A stretch of 20,312 nucleotides of DNA, from positions 1 through 20,312 of the forward strand of contig JASBVX010000002.1 in the NCBI GenBank assembly GCA_029960865.1, in the 5' to 3' direction. The notes under the pieces are model-generated. The model had not been told where the DNA came from. It was given only the letters and a program-made list of their open reading frames with translations, and made no database searches. Positions 1 through 7,192 of the stretch are shown here, piece by piece. Origin of the DNA: Bacillota bacterium. Its GTDB lineage: Bacteria > Bacillota > Sulfobacillia > RBS10-35. The position numbers were made by a program, and so were the translations under genes. How positions within the stretch are numbered: the stretch's first letter is position 1; each line of letters opens with the position of its first letter.

Positions 1-934
1 TCCGCCGGGCTACCGACGGGGGAAACCCCCAGGAGCCCCCCACCGGCCCTCCGTGGATGACCTTCACCCCTCCCAGCACCCCCGCCATGATCTCCAGGGC
101 CGCCCGGATGGCATCGTTCTCCGGTTCCAAGGGTTCCGCCTCCGGCAAAAGGGTCCAGCCATGGAAGAGGGGAAAGGTCCCCCCCGTCTCCTTGGCCCAA
201 AGGGCCCGCAGGGCCCGCAAACGGGCCACCTCCTCAAAGAAGTCCATGCCCAGACCCAGGAGAACCGGCGCCTGCCCCAAAAGGGCCTCGAAGGGAAGTC
301 CCCGCTCTTGCAGCGCCTTCCGCCAGCGCCTCATCCGCTGGAGGGCCATGGCCCCTTCAAAGGCGGCCGTGGCCCCTTCCCGGCGAAGGGAAAGGGGGGT
401 AACCGACACCAGGGAAAAAGAGGACGGCTGCTCCCGGCCCTCCTCCAGCATCTCCAGGAAGAGCTCCAGGGCCAGGGAAGAGGGCAAGGGGCCTTGGCCG
501 AAAGGGTCGCCCAAAAAGGCGCCCCGCCATCCCTGGAGATCCACCCCCTGTTTCTTTCCCCAGGCTTTCAGCAAAGGATACACCAAGGGCGTGCCGCCAA
601 AGGCCGCCACATAAAGGGGTTTTTCCCTCGCCGCCCCCTCCAGGATTGCCTCCCAGTCCTCCAGATCCTCCACGAGAACGCCCTGGGGCCTCTCGCTCCC
701 CTCGCCCCAGCTGGCAGGATCCACCGGCACCGTCACAGCCCCGGCCGCCCCCAAAAGGGGCCCCTCCAGGAACGGGCGGATCTCCCTTGCAGTACCCGGC
801 GGCAAAAGGAGGGACGCCTCCCAGGACAGCCCTTCCAAGGGGCCTCGCCGCCAGGGCGAGAGGGGTAGCTCCCCTCCCGGCCTGTAGACCCCCTGCAAAG
901 GAAATCCGCCCCGGCTCGTACCGGATTCGCTCAT
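1..934 (-). CDS. Methylmalonyl-CoA mutase-like protein, MutA-type (partial, C-terminus outside window)
   Basis: 311 residues are visible and the frame stays open to the left edge. The segment DFFEEVARLRALRALWAK (231-248) matches the 'FFEE-x-AKxRAARxLWA' signature of the methylmalonyl-CoA mutase TIM barrel. It is preceded by the region equivalent to 'SGYHxxEAGA' (here TPLSLRREGA, 179-188) and followed by a segment like 'RxxxxAxAxxLGGxxxxH' (277-294). The His that is catalytic in MutB-type subunits is Ser182, so this copy resembles the non-catalytic small subunit (MutA) of heterodimeric mutases. The start is ATG at 934, four bases overlapping the tgt stop (ATGA), with a GGGAGGTGG ribosome site, so it is probably translationally coupled to tgt. 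In other Firmicutes yajC/secD often follow tgt, so this neighbour is unusual. Whether a B12 domain or a MutB partner follows cannot be seen. Family assignment is fairly secure; the exact substrate is unknown. Confidence 0.78.
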   Translation of the reverse strand, partial: MSESGTSRGGFPLQGVYRPGGELPLSPWRRGPLEGLSWEASLLLPPGTAREIRPFLEGPLLGAAGAVTVPVDPASWGEGSERPQGVLVEDLEDWEAILEGAAREKPLYVAAFGGTPLVYPLLKAWGKKQGVDLQGWRGAFLGDPFGQGPLPSSLALELFLEMLEEGREQPSSFSLVSVTPLSLRREGATAAFEGAMALQRMRRWRKALQERGLPFEALLGQAPVLLGLGMDFFEEVARLRALRALWAKETGGTFPLFHGWTLLPEAEPLEPENDAIRAALEIMAGVLGGVKVIHGGPVGGSWGFPPSVARR

Positions 935-2052
935 GGTTCCACCTCCCGCCCGTCTTCCTCATAAAACTTCTCCAGCCATGGCCAAAATTCCCCCTGCAGG
1001 ATCGCCTGGCGCATCGCTTCCATCAGGCGGATCAAGAAGCGCACGTTATGAAGGGACACCAGGCCCAGCCCCAGGATTTCCCGCGCCAACACCAGATGGC
1101 GCAGGTAGCCGCGGGAAAAATGCCGGCAGGTATAGCAATCGCAATCCTCCTGGATAGGCCTGGGATCCTCGGCAAAGGCGGCATTGCGAAGGTTGAGGCG
1201 GCCGCCGGGCAAAAGGGCCGTACCCGTCCGCCCCATGCGGGTGGGGAGGACGCAGTCGAAAAGATCAATGCCCCTGCGCACCCCTTCCACCAGGTTGCGG
1301 GGAAGCCCCACTCCCATGAGGTAGCGGGGTTTCTCCCAGGGAAGCTCCGGCACCGTCCACTCCAGGACCCGGTACATCTCTTCTTCCCCCTCCCCCACGC
1401 TCAGGCCTCCCACGGCGTAGCCGGCAAAGGGCATCTTCCTCAGTTCCCTGGCCCCCTGGCGGCGGAGGTCTTCCTCCAATCCTCCCTGGACGATGCCGAA
1501 AAGGGCCTGATCCGATCGAGTCTTGGCCTCCAGGGAGCGCCTGGCCCAGGAAAGGGTCCTCTCCAGCGCTTCTTCCACCTGCTCCCTGGGAGCAGGCAGG
1601 GCCACCGGCTGATCGAAGGCCATGATGATATCGGCCCCCAGGTCCTCCTGCACGGCGATGGAGTCTTCCGGCCGCCAGAAGTGCCTGGAACCATCCACAT
1701 GGGAGCGGAATTCCACCCCTTCATCGCCGATGGACATGGTGGAAACCAGGGAGAAAAGCTGGAAACCGCCCGAATCGGTGAGGATGGGATGCTCCCAGTG
1801 CATGAACCGGTGCAGCCCCCCAAGGGTCTTCACCCGCCGGCTTCCCGGCCGAAGGTAGAGATGGTAGGCGTTGGCCAGGATCATCTGGGCGCCCGCTGCC
1901 CGCACCTCTTCCGGCCGCAGCCCTTTCACCGTCCCTTGGGTCCCCACCGGCATGAAGGCCGGCGTCTTCACCTCCCCGTGGGGAGTCTGCAGGCGTCCCG
2001 CCCGGATGGGGGTCCCCGGCACTTCCGCCTCCACAACGAAGGAAAACGTCAA
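931..2052 (-). CDS. tgt: Queuine/preQ1 tRNA-guanine transglycosylase
   Basis: Exchanges guanine 34 of GUN-anticodon tRNAs for the preQ1 base, the step before QueA in queuosine synthesis. 373 residues, usual for bacterial Tgt. Visible motifs: TDSGGFQ (general acid/base Asp93), FDCVLPTR containing the nucleophile Asp266, and the zinc site CDCYTC (Cys304, Cys306, Cys309) with His335 in LHNVRF. A GTG at 2058 also opens this frame, but AGGAGG (2064-2059) abuts it directly; the same site is 6 nt from TTG at 2052, so I prefer the TTG start. It lies 10 nt downstream of queA and its TGA overlaps the start of the mutase-like gene by 4 bases. Confidence 0.96.
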   Translation of the reverse strand: MTFSFVVEAEVPGTPIRAGRLQTPHGEVKTPAFMPVGTQGTVKGLRPEEVRAAGAQMILANAYHLYLRPGSRRVKTLGGLHRFMHWEHPILTDSGGFQLFSLVSTMSIGDEGVEFRSHVDGSRHFWRPEDSIAVQEDLGADIIMAFDQPVALPAPREQVEEALERTLSWARRSLEAKTRSDQALFGIVQGGLEEDLRRQGARELRKMPFAGYAVGGLSVGEGEEEMYRVLEWTVPELPWEKPRYLMGVGLPRNLVEGVRRGIDLFDCVLPTRMGRTGTALLPGGRLNLRNAAFAEDPRPIQEDCDCYTCRHFSRGYLRHLVLAREILGLGLVSLHNVRFLIRLMEAMRQAILQGEFWPWLEKFYEEDGREVEP

Positions 2053-2058
2053 AGGCAC

Positions 2059-2064
2059 CCTCCT
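2059..2064 (-). promoter_or_regulatory. Shine-Dalgarno site deciding the tgt start
   Basis: AGGAGG overlaps the queA TAG stop. It has zero spacing to the GTG at 2058 and 6 nt to the TTG at 2052, which favours initiation at the TTG. Confidence 0.6.
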
Positions 2065-3064
2065 AAAGGATCAGCATGGCGTCGCCAAAACTATAAAATC
2101 GGTATTCCTTTTCCATGGCCACACGGTAAAGGGACAAAAGCCGCTCCCTTCCCAAAAAGGCCGCCACCAGATAGAGAAGGCTGGAGCGGGGCAGGTGGAA
2201 GTTGGTGATGAGGCCCTGGACCACCTGGAAGGAGTAACCCGGCTGGATGAAAAGATCGGTCCACCCTTCCTGGGCCCCAAAGTCTCCTTGTGCCGCCGCC
2301 TCCAAGGCCCGGCAGGCGGTAGTCCCCACCGCAACCACCCTTTTGCCCCGAGCAAGGGCCCCCTTCACCTTGAGGGCCGTCTCCGCCGGCACTCGGTACC
2401 ATTCGCTGTGCAGCTTTCCCCGGCCCACATCTTCTTCCCGCAAGGGCCGGAAGGTCCCCAAACCCACGTGCAGGGTGACCCAGGCCACCTCCACCCCTTT
2501 CCCTTTCAGGTCGGCAAAGGTCCGGGCAGTAAAGTGGAGGCCGGCGGTAGGCGCAGCCGCCGACCCTTCCTCCCGGGCGTAAATCGTTTGGTACCGCTCC
2601 CGATCCACCAGGGGGCGCCGGATGTAGGGGGGGAGGGGGATCTCCCCCGCCTCCCAGAGGCGGGAGGCTCCCGCCTCCACCTCCAGGACCGCCATGCCCT
2701 CCCCCCGTTTTTCCATAATGCGGACGCGGCTCTCCCCCGGCCCTTGGAGCTCCTCTCCCTCCCGGACCCTGCGGTACGGTTTCAAGAGGACCAGCCAACG
2801 CGTCCCCTCGGGGTGAAGGAGGAGCACTTCCACCCCTCCACCCGTGGCCCGCCGCAGGTGCCAGCGGGCCGGCCTCACCCGGGTGTCGTTGGCCACCAAA
2901 AGGTCCCCTTCTTCCAGAAAGGAAGACAGCTCAAAAAAGCGGGCATGGACCACCTCCGCCTGCGCCCGCCTCACCACCATCAGCCGTGCCTGATCCCTTT
3001 CCGCCAGGGGTTCCTGCGCGATGAGCCTCTGGGGAAGATCGTAGTCGTAGTCGGCGAGGGTCAA
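2063..3064 (-). CDS. queA: S-adenosylmethionine:tRNA ribosyltransferase-isomerase
   Basis: Transfers and isomerises the ribose of SAM onto preQ1-modified tRNA to give epoxyqueuosine, directly after the Tgt step. 333 residues, the usual QueA length. The N-terminus (DYDYDLPQRLIAQEPL) and the block AAAPTAGLHFT are hallmarks of the family, as are the C-terminal TNFHLPRSSLL and FYSFGDAMLI. The start is TTG at 3064, preceded by GGAGGG with a 9-nt spacer; this start coincides with the family N-terminus. It is the first of the queA-tgt pair and follows rsgI after 36 bases that contain no convincing promoter or terminator. Confidence 0.96.
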   Translation of the reverse strand: MTLADYDYDLPQRLIAQEPLAERDQARLMVVRRAQAEVVHARFFELSSFLEEGDLLVANDTRVRPARWHLRRATGGGVEVLLLHPEGTRWLVLLKPYRRVREGEELQGPGESRVRIMEKRGEGMAVLEVEAGASRLWEAGEIPLPPYIRRPLVDRERYQTIYAREEGSAAAPTAGLHFTARTFADLKGKGVEVAWVTLHVGLGTFRPLREEDVGRGKLHSEWYRVPAETALKVKGALARGKRVVAVGTTACRALEAAAQGDFGAQEGWTDLFIQPGYSFQVVQGLITNFHLPRSSLLYLVAAFLGRERLLSLYRVAMEKEYRFYSFGDAMLIL

Positions 3065-3100
3065 ACCCTTCGTCCCTCCGGCCCCTTATGCTACCAGAAT

Positions 3101-4012
3101 TCACGAATCGTCGCCGGGGAGAGGAAGGACCGGTTCCGTCGTCCCTTCGCCGTCCTCCCGGTCTGTGTCTCCCGCCTTTTCCTTCTCCTTCCCGTCCTTC
3201 TTCTTATCCTTCCCTTTGTCATCCTTGCCCGGGTGCAGGTCTGCACCCTTATTGCGCTTTTCTTCTTTGGGCTGTTTCTCTTCTTTCTTGTCTTTCTTTT
3301 CTTTCTCCCCTTTTTCCTTATCTCCGAAGACGTCCCCGGGTTTGACCCCCTTTTCCAGGAGGGCCTTCACCACTCCCTTGGCCTTCACCTCTTCGGCATC
3401 CAACTCCACCCCTTGCTCCTGAGCCTTCTCCAGGAGGAGCACCTGACCCGGGTTGAGGCCTGCCCCTCGGGCCTTTTCCTCTTCTTCTTTCCATTCTTTT
3501 TGCGGCGGAACCACCAGGACCACCTCATCGCCACCCCCGGATCCCACAGGGGGCTCGAGCCCTGGGTCTTGCCCATCCTGCCAGAAGGTCACCACCAAAG
3601 GCCCCTGGCCTGACTTCTCCTTCAGCTGCTCCAGCGCCTTGGGATAATCCAGACGGTAAAGGGAGCGGGCCTCTGGGAGCGAGAGCCCCTCCACACCCAC
3701 CACGCGCCCCTCCCCATCCAGGGCCAGGGTGACGCTCAGCCCCTCCCCTTCCACCGTCATGTGGGCAAAGCCCCTCGGGGTGCTGCCGGCCCACCCAAAG
3801 CCTCCCACCGCCAGCAATAGGCCCGCGGCCACCGCCAGGACCTTCCAGCGCGCGGCGGCCCGCGGGCGGAGGATGTCCTTGGGGCCGAAGAAAAGCTCTT
3901 CTCCCGGCACCACCTGCCGGCCCTTCCCCTTCACTTCGAGAAACCTTCCGTCGGGAGTCAGGACCAGGTACCCATGCCCCACCGCCTTGAGAACGCGCCC
4001 TCGTTCCATCAT
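3101..4012 (-). CDS. rsgI: RsgI-type transmembrane anti-sigma factor with charged C-terminal tail
   Basis: 303 residues. Residues 1-45 form an RsgI N-terminal domain (LTPDGRFLEV...PGEELFFG), known to bind SigI in the cytoplasm. A single membrane segment lies at about 55-76. The extracytoplasmic part (80-140) resembles the RsgI middle domain but has MTVEGEGLSVTLAL where relatives carry an Asn-Pro (DINPS) motif. Residues 186-230 (GLNPGQVLLLEKAQEQG onward) are typical of RsgI C-terminal ends. From 230 to 290 the chain is almost only Lys, Glu, Asp and Gly. There is no carbohydrate-binding domain like those of cellulolytic clostridia. ATG at 4012 overlaps the sigI stop (ATGA) and has a GGGAGGAG ribosome site, so production is probably coupled to SigI. 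In-frame codons further upstream lie inside sigI and are rejected. Confidence 0.85.
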   Translation of the reverse strand: MMERGRVLKAVGHGYLVLTPDGRFLEVKGKGRQVVPGEELFFGPKDILRPRAAARWKVLAVAAGLLLAVGGFGWAGSTPRGFAHMTVEGEGLSVTLALDGEGRVVGVEGLSLPEARSLYRLDYPKALEQLKEKSGQGPLVVTFWQDGQDPGLEPPVGSGGGDEVVLVVPPQKEWKEEEEKARGAGLNPGQVLLLEKAQEQGVELDAEEVKAKGVVKALLEKGVKPGDVFGDKEKGEKEKKDKKEEKQPKEEKRNKGADLHPGKDDKGKDKKKDGKEKEKAGDTDREDGEGTTEPVLPLPGDDS

Positions 4013-4722
4013 CGGGTCTCCTCCCATGAAAGGTAACTCTTCAGCATCTCCAAGCCTTCCCAGATGATGAGGGCGGCGGCCAGGATGTACTTTCTCTGCC
4101 GCTCCAGCGTCTTGGCGCTCATCCCCACCCGGGGATCGGCGGCCATCTCCTTGAGGGGCAACCGCCCCGTCCGCTCCACGTAGCGGGTCCACTCCTTCTC
4201 TTCCGCCAGGAGGCGGGCCGCATGCAGGGCCCTCTTCCGGGCATCTGCGTGGCGGGGCGTCAAGGCCACCAGCTCTTCCAGGGTGATCCCCCAGCGGCCC
4301 AGGGCTTTTTCATAGCGCGCCATCTCCTCCCGCCGCCAGACAGCCTCTTCCTCATCCCGGAAGCGCACCCGCGCCTCCCTTTCCTCCTGGGGCCAAAGGA
4401 CATCCCCCTCGTCGCTTTCCACCGCCAACGACGACCACGGGATCTCCTTTTGTCGCTTTTCCTTGCGCCAGTGATCGTAGAGCCGGCGGCGGATCACGGT
4501 GCCGGCAAACGTGGAAAAGCTGGCGCCCCGGGACCCGTCATAGGCATCGATGGCCTCATCCAGGGCCTCCAGGGCCACCGACGCCTCCTCCTGGTGGCCC
4601 GGGCTCACATACCGGCCCGAGGCTCTGGCCGCCACCTTGAGGGCGAACGGAACCCACGCCTCCAAAAAGGCGATCCGCGCATGCCTGTCGCCAGCCTTCG
4701 CCCTTTCGAGAAGCTGGTCCAT
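4009..4722 (-). CDS. sigI: RNA polymerase sigma factor SigI
   Basis: Sigma-70-family factor of the SigI group, linked in other Firmicutes to heat or polysaccharide response and held at the membrane by RsgI. Region 2 is seen as GRYVSPGHQEEASVALEALD and SFSTFAGTVIRRRLYDHWRK. The C-terminal DNA-binding region (LPLKEM...SAKTLERQRKYILAAALI) is the SigI-specific one. ATG at 4722 (237 residues) has GAGAGG 5 nt upstream and begins with the common sigma opening MDQLLERAKAGD. A GTG at 4773 directly after the previous stop, and an ATG at 4758, are in-frame alternatives with poorer ribosome sites. Adjacency to the RsgI homologue supports the assignment. No separate autoregulatory promoter is evident in the short space upstream. 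Confidence 0.92.
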   Translation of the reverse strand: MDQLLERAKAGDRHARIAFLEAWVPFALKVAARASGRYVSPGHQEEASVALEALDEAIDAYDGSRGASFSTFAGTVIRRRLYDHWRKEKRQKEIPWSSLAVESDEGDVLWPQEEREARVRFRDEEEAVWRREEMARYEKALGRWGITLEELVALTPRHADARKRALHAARLLAEEKEWTRYVERTGRLPLKEMAADPRVGMSAKTLERQRKYILAAALIIWEGLEMLKSYLSWEETR

Positions 4723-4773
4723 GCGACCCTCTCGCCCAGTCCTTTCGTGTCGAGCCATGGTTTTATGGGGCAC

Positions 4774-5010
4774 CTAACGCCGAAAAAACCAGAGATTCAG
4801 GAAGATGGTCAGGAGGAGGCTGAGGAGAAGGCTGGTGGCCAGGGGGATGTAAAGGGTAAAGGAATCCCGGCGGATGAGAAAATCCCCGGGAAGGTGGCCC
4901 AGCCCCGGCACCCTTTGAAAAAGCCACACCACCAGTGCCGCCCCCATGAGCAAAAGGCCGGAGAGAAACAAAAGGCGGGCCAAGCTATCCAGGACCCTCC
5001 TCCTCTCCAA
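4774..5010 (-). CDS. DUF2905 family small membrane protein
   Basis: 78 residues with two predicted membrane helices (about 10-32 and 51-75) separated by a loop containing GLGHLPGDFLIRRDSFTLYIPL, the DUF2905 hallmark. The function is unknown. The proposed start is TTG at 5010, 26 nt inside the 3' end of ruvB; the ribosome site is weak and the exact start uncertain. Small genes of this family are found beside ruvB or queA in other Firmicutes, so the position is conserved. Confidence 0.8.
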   Translation of the reverse strand: MERRRVLDSLARLLFLSGLLLMGAALVVWLFQRVPGLGHLPGDFLIRRDSFTLYIPLATSLLLSLLLTIFLNLWFFRR

Positions 5011-6031
5011 AGAACCCCAGCTGGCCGGCAGGTATCTCCAGGCCCAGGTGGCGAAACCCTTCGGGGGCCAGCATCCGGCCGCGGGCCGTCCGCCGCAAGA
5101 GGCCCTTTTGCAAAAGGTAAGGTTCGTACACGTCTTCCAGGGTGGAGGCTTCTTCCCCGATGGCCGCCGCCACCGCCTCCAGCCCCACCGGACCGCCCCC
5201 GTAGTGGCGGGCGATGGTCTCCATAAGGCGCCGGTCCACCGGGTCCAACCCCAGGTGATCCACCCCGAGAAAGCTCAGGGCCTCCCGGGCCAGCTCCAGG
5301 TCGATGGTCCCTTTCCCCTTGACCTGGGCCACATCCCGCAGGCGCCGCAAGAGCCGGTTGGCCACCCGGGGAGTTCCCCGGGACCTGCGGGCCACCTCTG
5401 CCGCCGCCTCGGGGCTCAAAGGGACCCCCAGGACGCCGGCGGAGCGGAGGAGGATGGCTTCCAGCTCCGCCGGTTCATAAAAAGCGAGGTGGAGCACCAC
5501 CCCAAAGCGATCCCGCAGAGGGCCCCCCAGGCTTCCCGGCCGGGTGGTGGCCCCCACCAGGGTGAAAGGCGGAAGATCCAGGCGCAGGCTCCGGGCCCCG
5601 GGTCCCCGCCCGATGACGATATCCAGGGCAAAGTCCTCCATGGCCGGGTACAAAATCTCCGTGACGGTCGGGTGGAGGCGATGGATCTCATCGATGAAAA
5701 GGACGTCCCCTTCTTTGAGGCCCGTCAAAATGGCCGCCAGATCCCCCGCCCTTTCGATGGCGGGGCCGCTGGTCATCCGGATCTGGACCCCCATCTCCGC
5801 CGCCACGATGTGGGCCAGGGTGGTCTTCCCCAGTCCGGGAGGGCCGTAGAAGAGGATATGGTCCACCGGCTCTCCCCGGCTGCGGGCCGCCTCCAAAAAG
5901 ATGGCCAGCTGCTCCTTCACCCTGGTCTGGCCGGGGAACTCCGCCAGCTTCCTGGGCCGGAGGCTCAGCTCCCCCGGCTCCTCGCCGGGGAAAAGGGCCG
6001 GCGCCACCACCCGGGAATCATCCCTTGCCAC
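4985..6031 (-). CDS. ruvB: Holliday junction branch-migration ATPase RuvB
   Basis: Hexameric AAA+ motor that drives branch migration with RuvA. 348 residues. Visible: Walker A GPPGLGKTT (about 63-71), Walker B LFIDEIH (111-117), sensor 1 GATTRPG (160-166), the arginine-finger region PLRDRFG, and a C-terminal winged-helix domain ending GLEIPAGQLGFF. The frame is open to a TTG at 6058, but AAAGGAGGG lies 6 nt before the GTG at 6031, so translation most likely starts there, 13 nt after the ruvA stop. The C-terminal end overlaps the DUF2905 gene. Confidence 0.97.
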   Translation of the reverse strand: MARDDSRVVAPALFPGEEPGELSLRPRKLAEFPGQTRVKEQLAIFLEAARSRGEPVDHILFYGPPGLGKTTLAHIVAAEMGVQIRMTSGPAIERAGDLAAILTGLKEGDVLFIDEIHRLHPTVTEILYPAMEDFALDIVIGRGPGARSLRLDLPPFTLVGATTRPGSLGGPLRDRFGVVLHLAFYEPAELEAILLRSAGVLGVPLSPEAAAEVARRSRGTPRVANRLLRRLRDVAQVKGKGTIDLELAREALSFLGVDHLGLDPVDRRLMETIARHYGGGPVGLEAVAAAIGEEASTLEDVYEPYLLQKGLLRRTARGRMLAPEGFRHLGLEIPAGQLGFFGEEEGPG

Positions 6032-6037
6032 GGCTAT

Positions 6038-6046
6038 CCCTCCTTT
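6038..6046 (-). promoter_or_regulatory. Shine-Dalgarno site deciding the ruvB start
   Basis: AAAGGAGGG overlaps the ruvA TAA stop and sits 6 nt upstream of the GTG at 6031. It supports this start over the in-frame TTG at 6058. Confidence 0.7.
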
Positions 6047-6659
6047 ACGTGCCCGCAAGCACCCGCAGGGCGTCCCTCACCCACTCTTCCGGGCTTCTCC
6101 CCTCGTCCCCGCCCTTTCGCACCTCCTGGAGGGCCTTCCAGGCTTCACTGGGAGTATAGCCCAGAGACGTAAGGGCGGCGACGGCATCCTCCAGCGGGCC
6201 CTCCCCTGCCGCTGGCCCACGGGCTCCTTCCCCTTCCCAAGGAAAGGTCTTTTGCTGCAGTTCCAGAAGAACCCGCTGGGCTGTCTTGCGGCCCACCCCC
6301 GGCACCGTCTCCAACCGATGGAGGGATCCTGTGCGCGCCGCTTCCTGGAGGGCCTCCCTCCCCAGTCCCAAAAGGGAAAGGGCCAGGCGCGGCCCGATGC
6401 CGGAAATGCCCCGCAGCATGCGGTACATGGCCTTTTCTTCGGGAGAAGAAAAGCCCACCAGCACCCACTCATCCTCCCGCACCTCCAGGTGGGTCCAGAG
6501 GCGGGCTTCCCGCCCCACCGCCGGCAGGGCTCCCAAGGTGACGGCGGAAACCAAAAGGCCGAAGCCCAGCCCCCCCACCTCCACCACCACCAGGGCGGGT
6601 TCCAGGTCCTTTTCCCCCAGGATCTTCTCCTGCACCAAGCCGCGAATCCGGTAAATCAC
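6045..6659 (-). CDS. ruvA: Holliday junction DNA helicase subunit RuvA
   Basis: Tetrameric junction-binding partner of RuvB. 204 residues in the usual three-domain order: OB-fold (1-65), tandem helix-hairpin-helix motifs GISGIGPRLAL (84-94) and TVPGVGRKTAQRV (118-130), a flexible Gly/Pro-rich linker (140-155), and the small C-terminal RuvB-binding domain (156-202, with AALTSLGYTPSEA). The start is GTG at 6659, overlapping the ruvC TGA by four bases (GTGA), with GGAG 8 nt upstream. It is clearly co-translated with ruvC. Confidence 0.96.
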   Translation of the reverse strand: MIYRIRGLVQEKILGEKDLEPALVVVEVGGLGFGLLVSAVTLGALPAVGREARLWTHLEVREDEWVLVGFSSPEEKAMYRMLRGISGIGPRLALSLLGLGREALQEAARTGSLHRLETVPGVGRKTAQRVLLELQQKTFPWEGEGARGPAAGEGPLEDAVAALTSLGYTPSEAWKALQEVRKGGDEGRSPEEWVRDALRVLAGT

Positions 6660-7150
6660 CGCTGCCGCTCCAAGGCCTCGAGAAAAGGCATCTGATTCAA
6701 ACTACAGATGGCCACCGCCAAGGCATCGGCGGCATCGGCCGCCATCCCTTCGGCGAGGCGCAAAAGAAGCTGCACCATGTGCTGCACCTGCGCCTTGTTC
6801 GCCCTCGCCTCCCCCGTGACCGCCATCTTCACCAAGTGGGGGGGGAACCCCCGCACCTCCAGCCCGCGGGCAAAGGCCGCCACCAAAATGGCGCCTCTCA
6901 CATGGCCGACCGCCAGGGCGCTGGAGACGTTGCGCTGAAAAAACACTTCTTCCATGGCCAAAAGGTCCGGGGTCCACCGGTCCAAAAGATCCTCCACCTG
7001 CCGGTGGATGAAGCCCAAGCGCTTCACCAGGGAATCCTCGGGCGACGTCCGCACCACACCAAAATCAAGGGCCCGCAAGCGGCCCCCTACTTCTTCCACC
7101 ACGCCAAAACCCAGGCGTGCCACCCCCGGATCAATGCCCAGCACCCTCAC
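6656..7150 (-). CDS. ruvC: Holliday junction resolvase RuvC
   Basis: Endonuclease that cuts junctions bound by RuvAB. 164 residues, the standard length. The four catalytic acids are all present: Asp7 in GIDPG, Glu67 in MEEVFF, and Asp139 and Asp142 in ADAADALA. The start is GTG at 7150 with GGAGGTG 8 nt upstream. The presence of RuvC next to a bofC-like gene is informative, since Bacilli generally use RecU instead. The ribosome site sits in the loop of a short inverted repeat (7156-7170). Confidence 0.97.
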   Translation of the reverse strand: MRVLGIDPGVARLGFGVVEEVGGRLRALDFGVVRTSPEDSLVKRLGFIHRQVEDLLDRWTPDLLAMEEVFFQRNVSSALAVGHVRGAILVAAFARGLEVRGFPPHLVKMAVTGEARANKAQVQHMVQLLLRLAEGMAADAADALAVAICSLNQMPFLEALERQR

Positions 7151-7155
7151 GGATG

Positions 7156-7170
7156 GCCCACCTCCTGGGC
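7156..7170 (-). promoter_or_regulatory. Small hairpin displaying the ruvC ribosome-binding site
   Basis: On the minus strand GCCCA-GGAGG-TGGGC forms a perfect 5-bp stem with the Shine-Dalgarno core as its loop. It may tune ruvC translation, but 5 bp in a GC-rich genome can arise by chance. Confidence 0.3.
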
Positions 7171-7192
7171 ATTTCTTCGCCCCTGGCCCTGC

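Noticed and set aside
357..962. 201-codon minus-strand open frame overlapping the mutase-like gene
   Set aside because: Gly/Pro/Arg-rich in an alternative frame. The frame starting at ATG 934 shows the mutase motifs and a good ribosome site.
646..2208. Long plus-strand open frame (520 codons) opposite tgt and the mutase-like gene
   Set aside because: Its composition is rich in Pro, Gly, His and Arg, with no family resemblance. It is antisense to genes with clear conserved motifs; high GC keeps antisense frames open.
3190..3340. Low-complexity purine/pyrimidine-biased stretch that might be a repeat array or recombination hotspot
   Set aside because: It codes in frame for the Lys/Glu-rich RsgI tail (AAG, AAA, GAA, GAG codons) without a regular repeat unit.
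1871..3613. 580-codon plus-strand open frame across queA and rsgI
   Set aside because: It is the antisense shadow of two well-supported genes. A hydrophobic Phe/Leu run in it mirrors the Lys/Glu-rich tail of RsgI and is not a real membrane protein.
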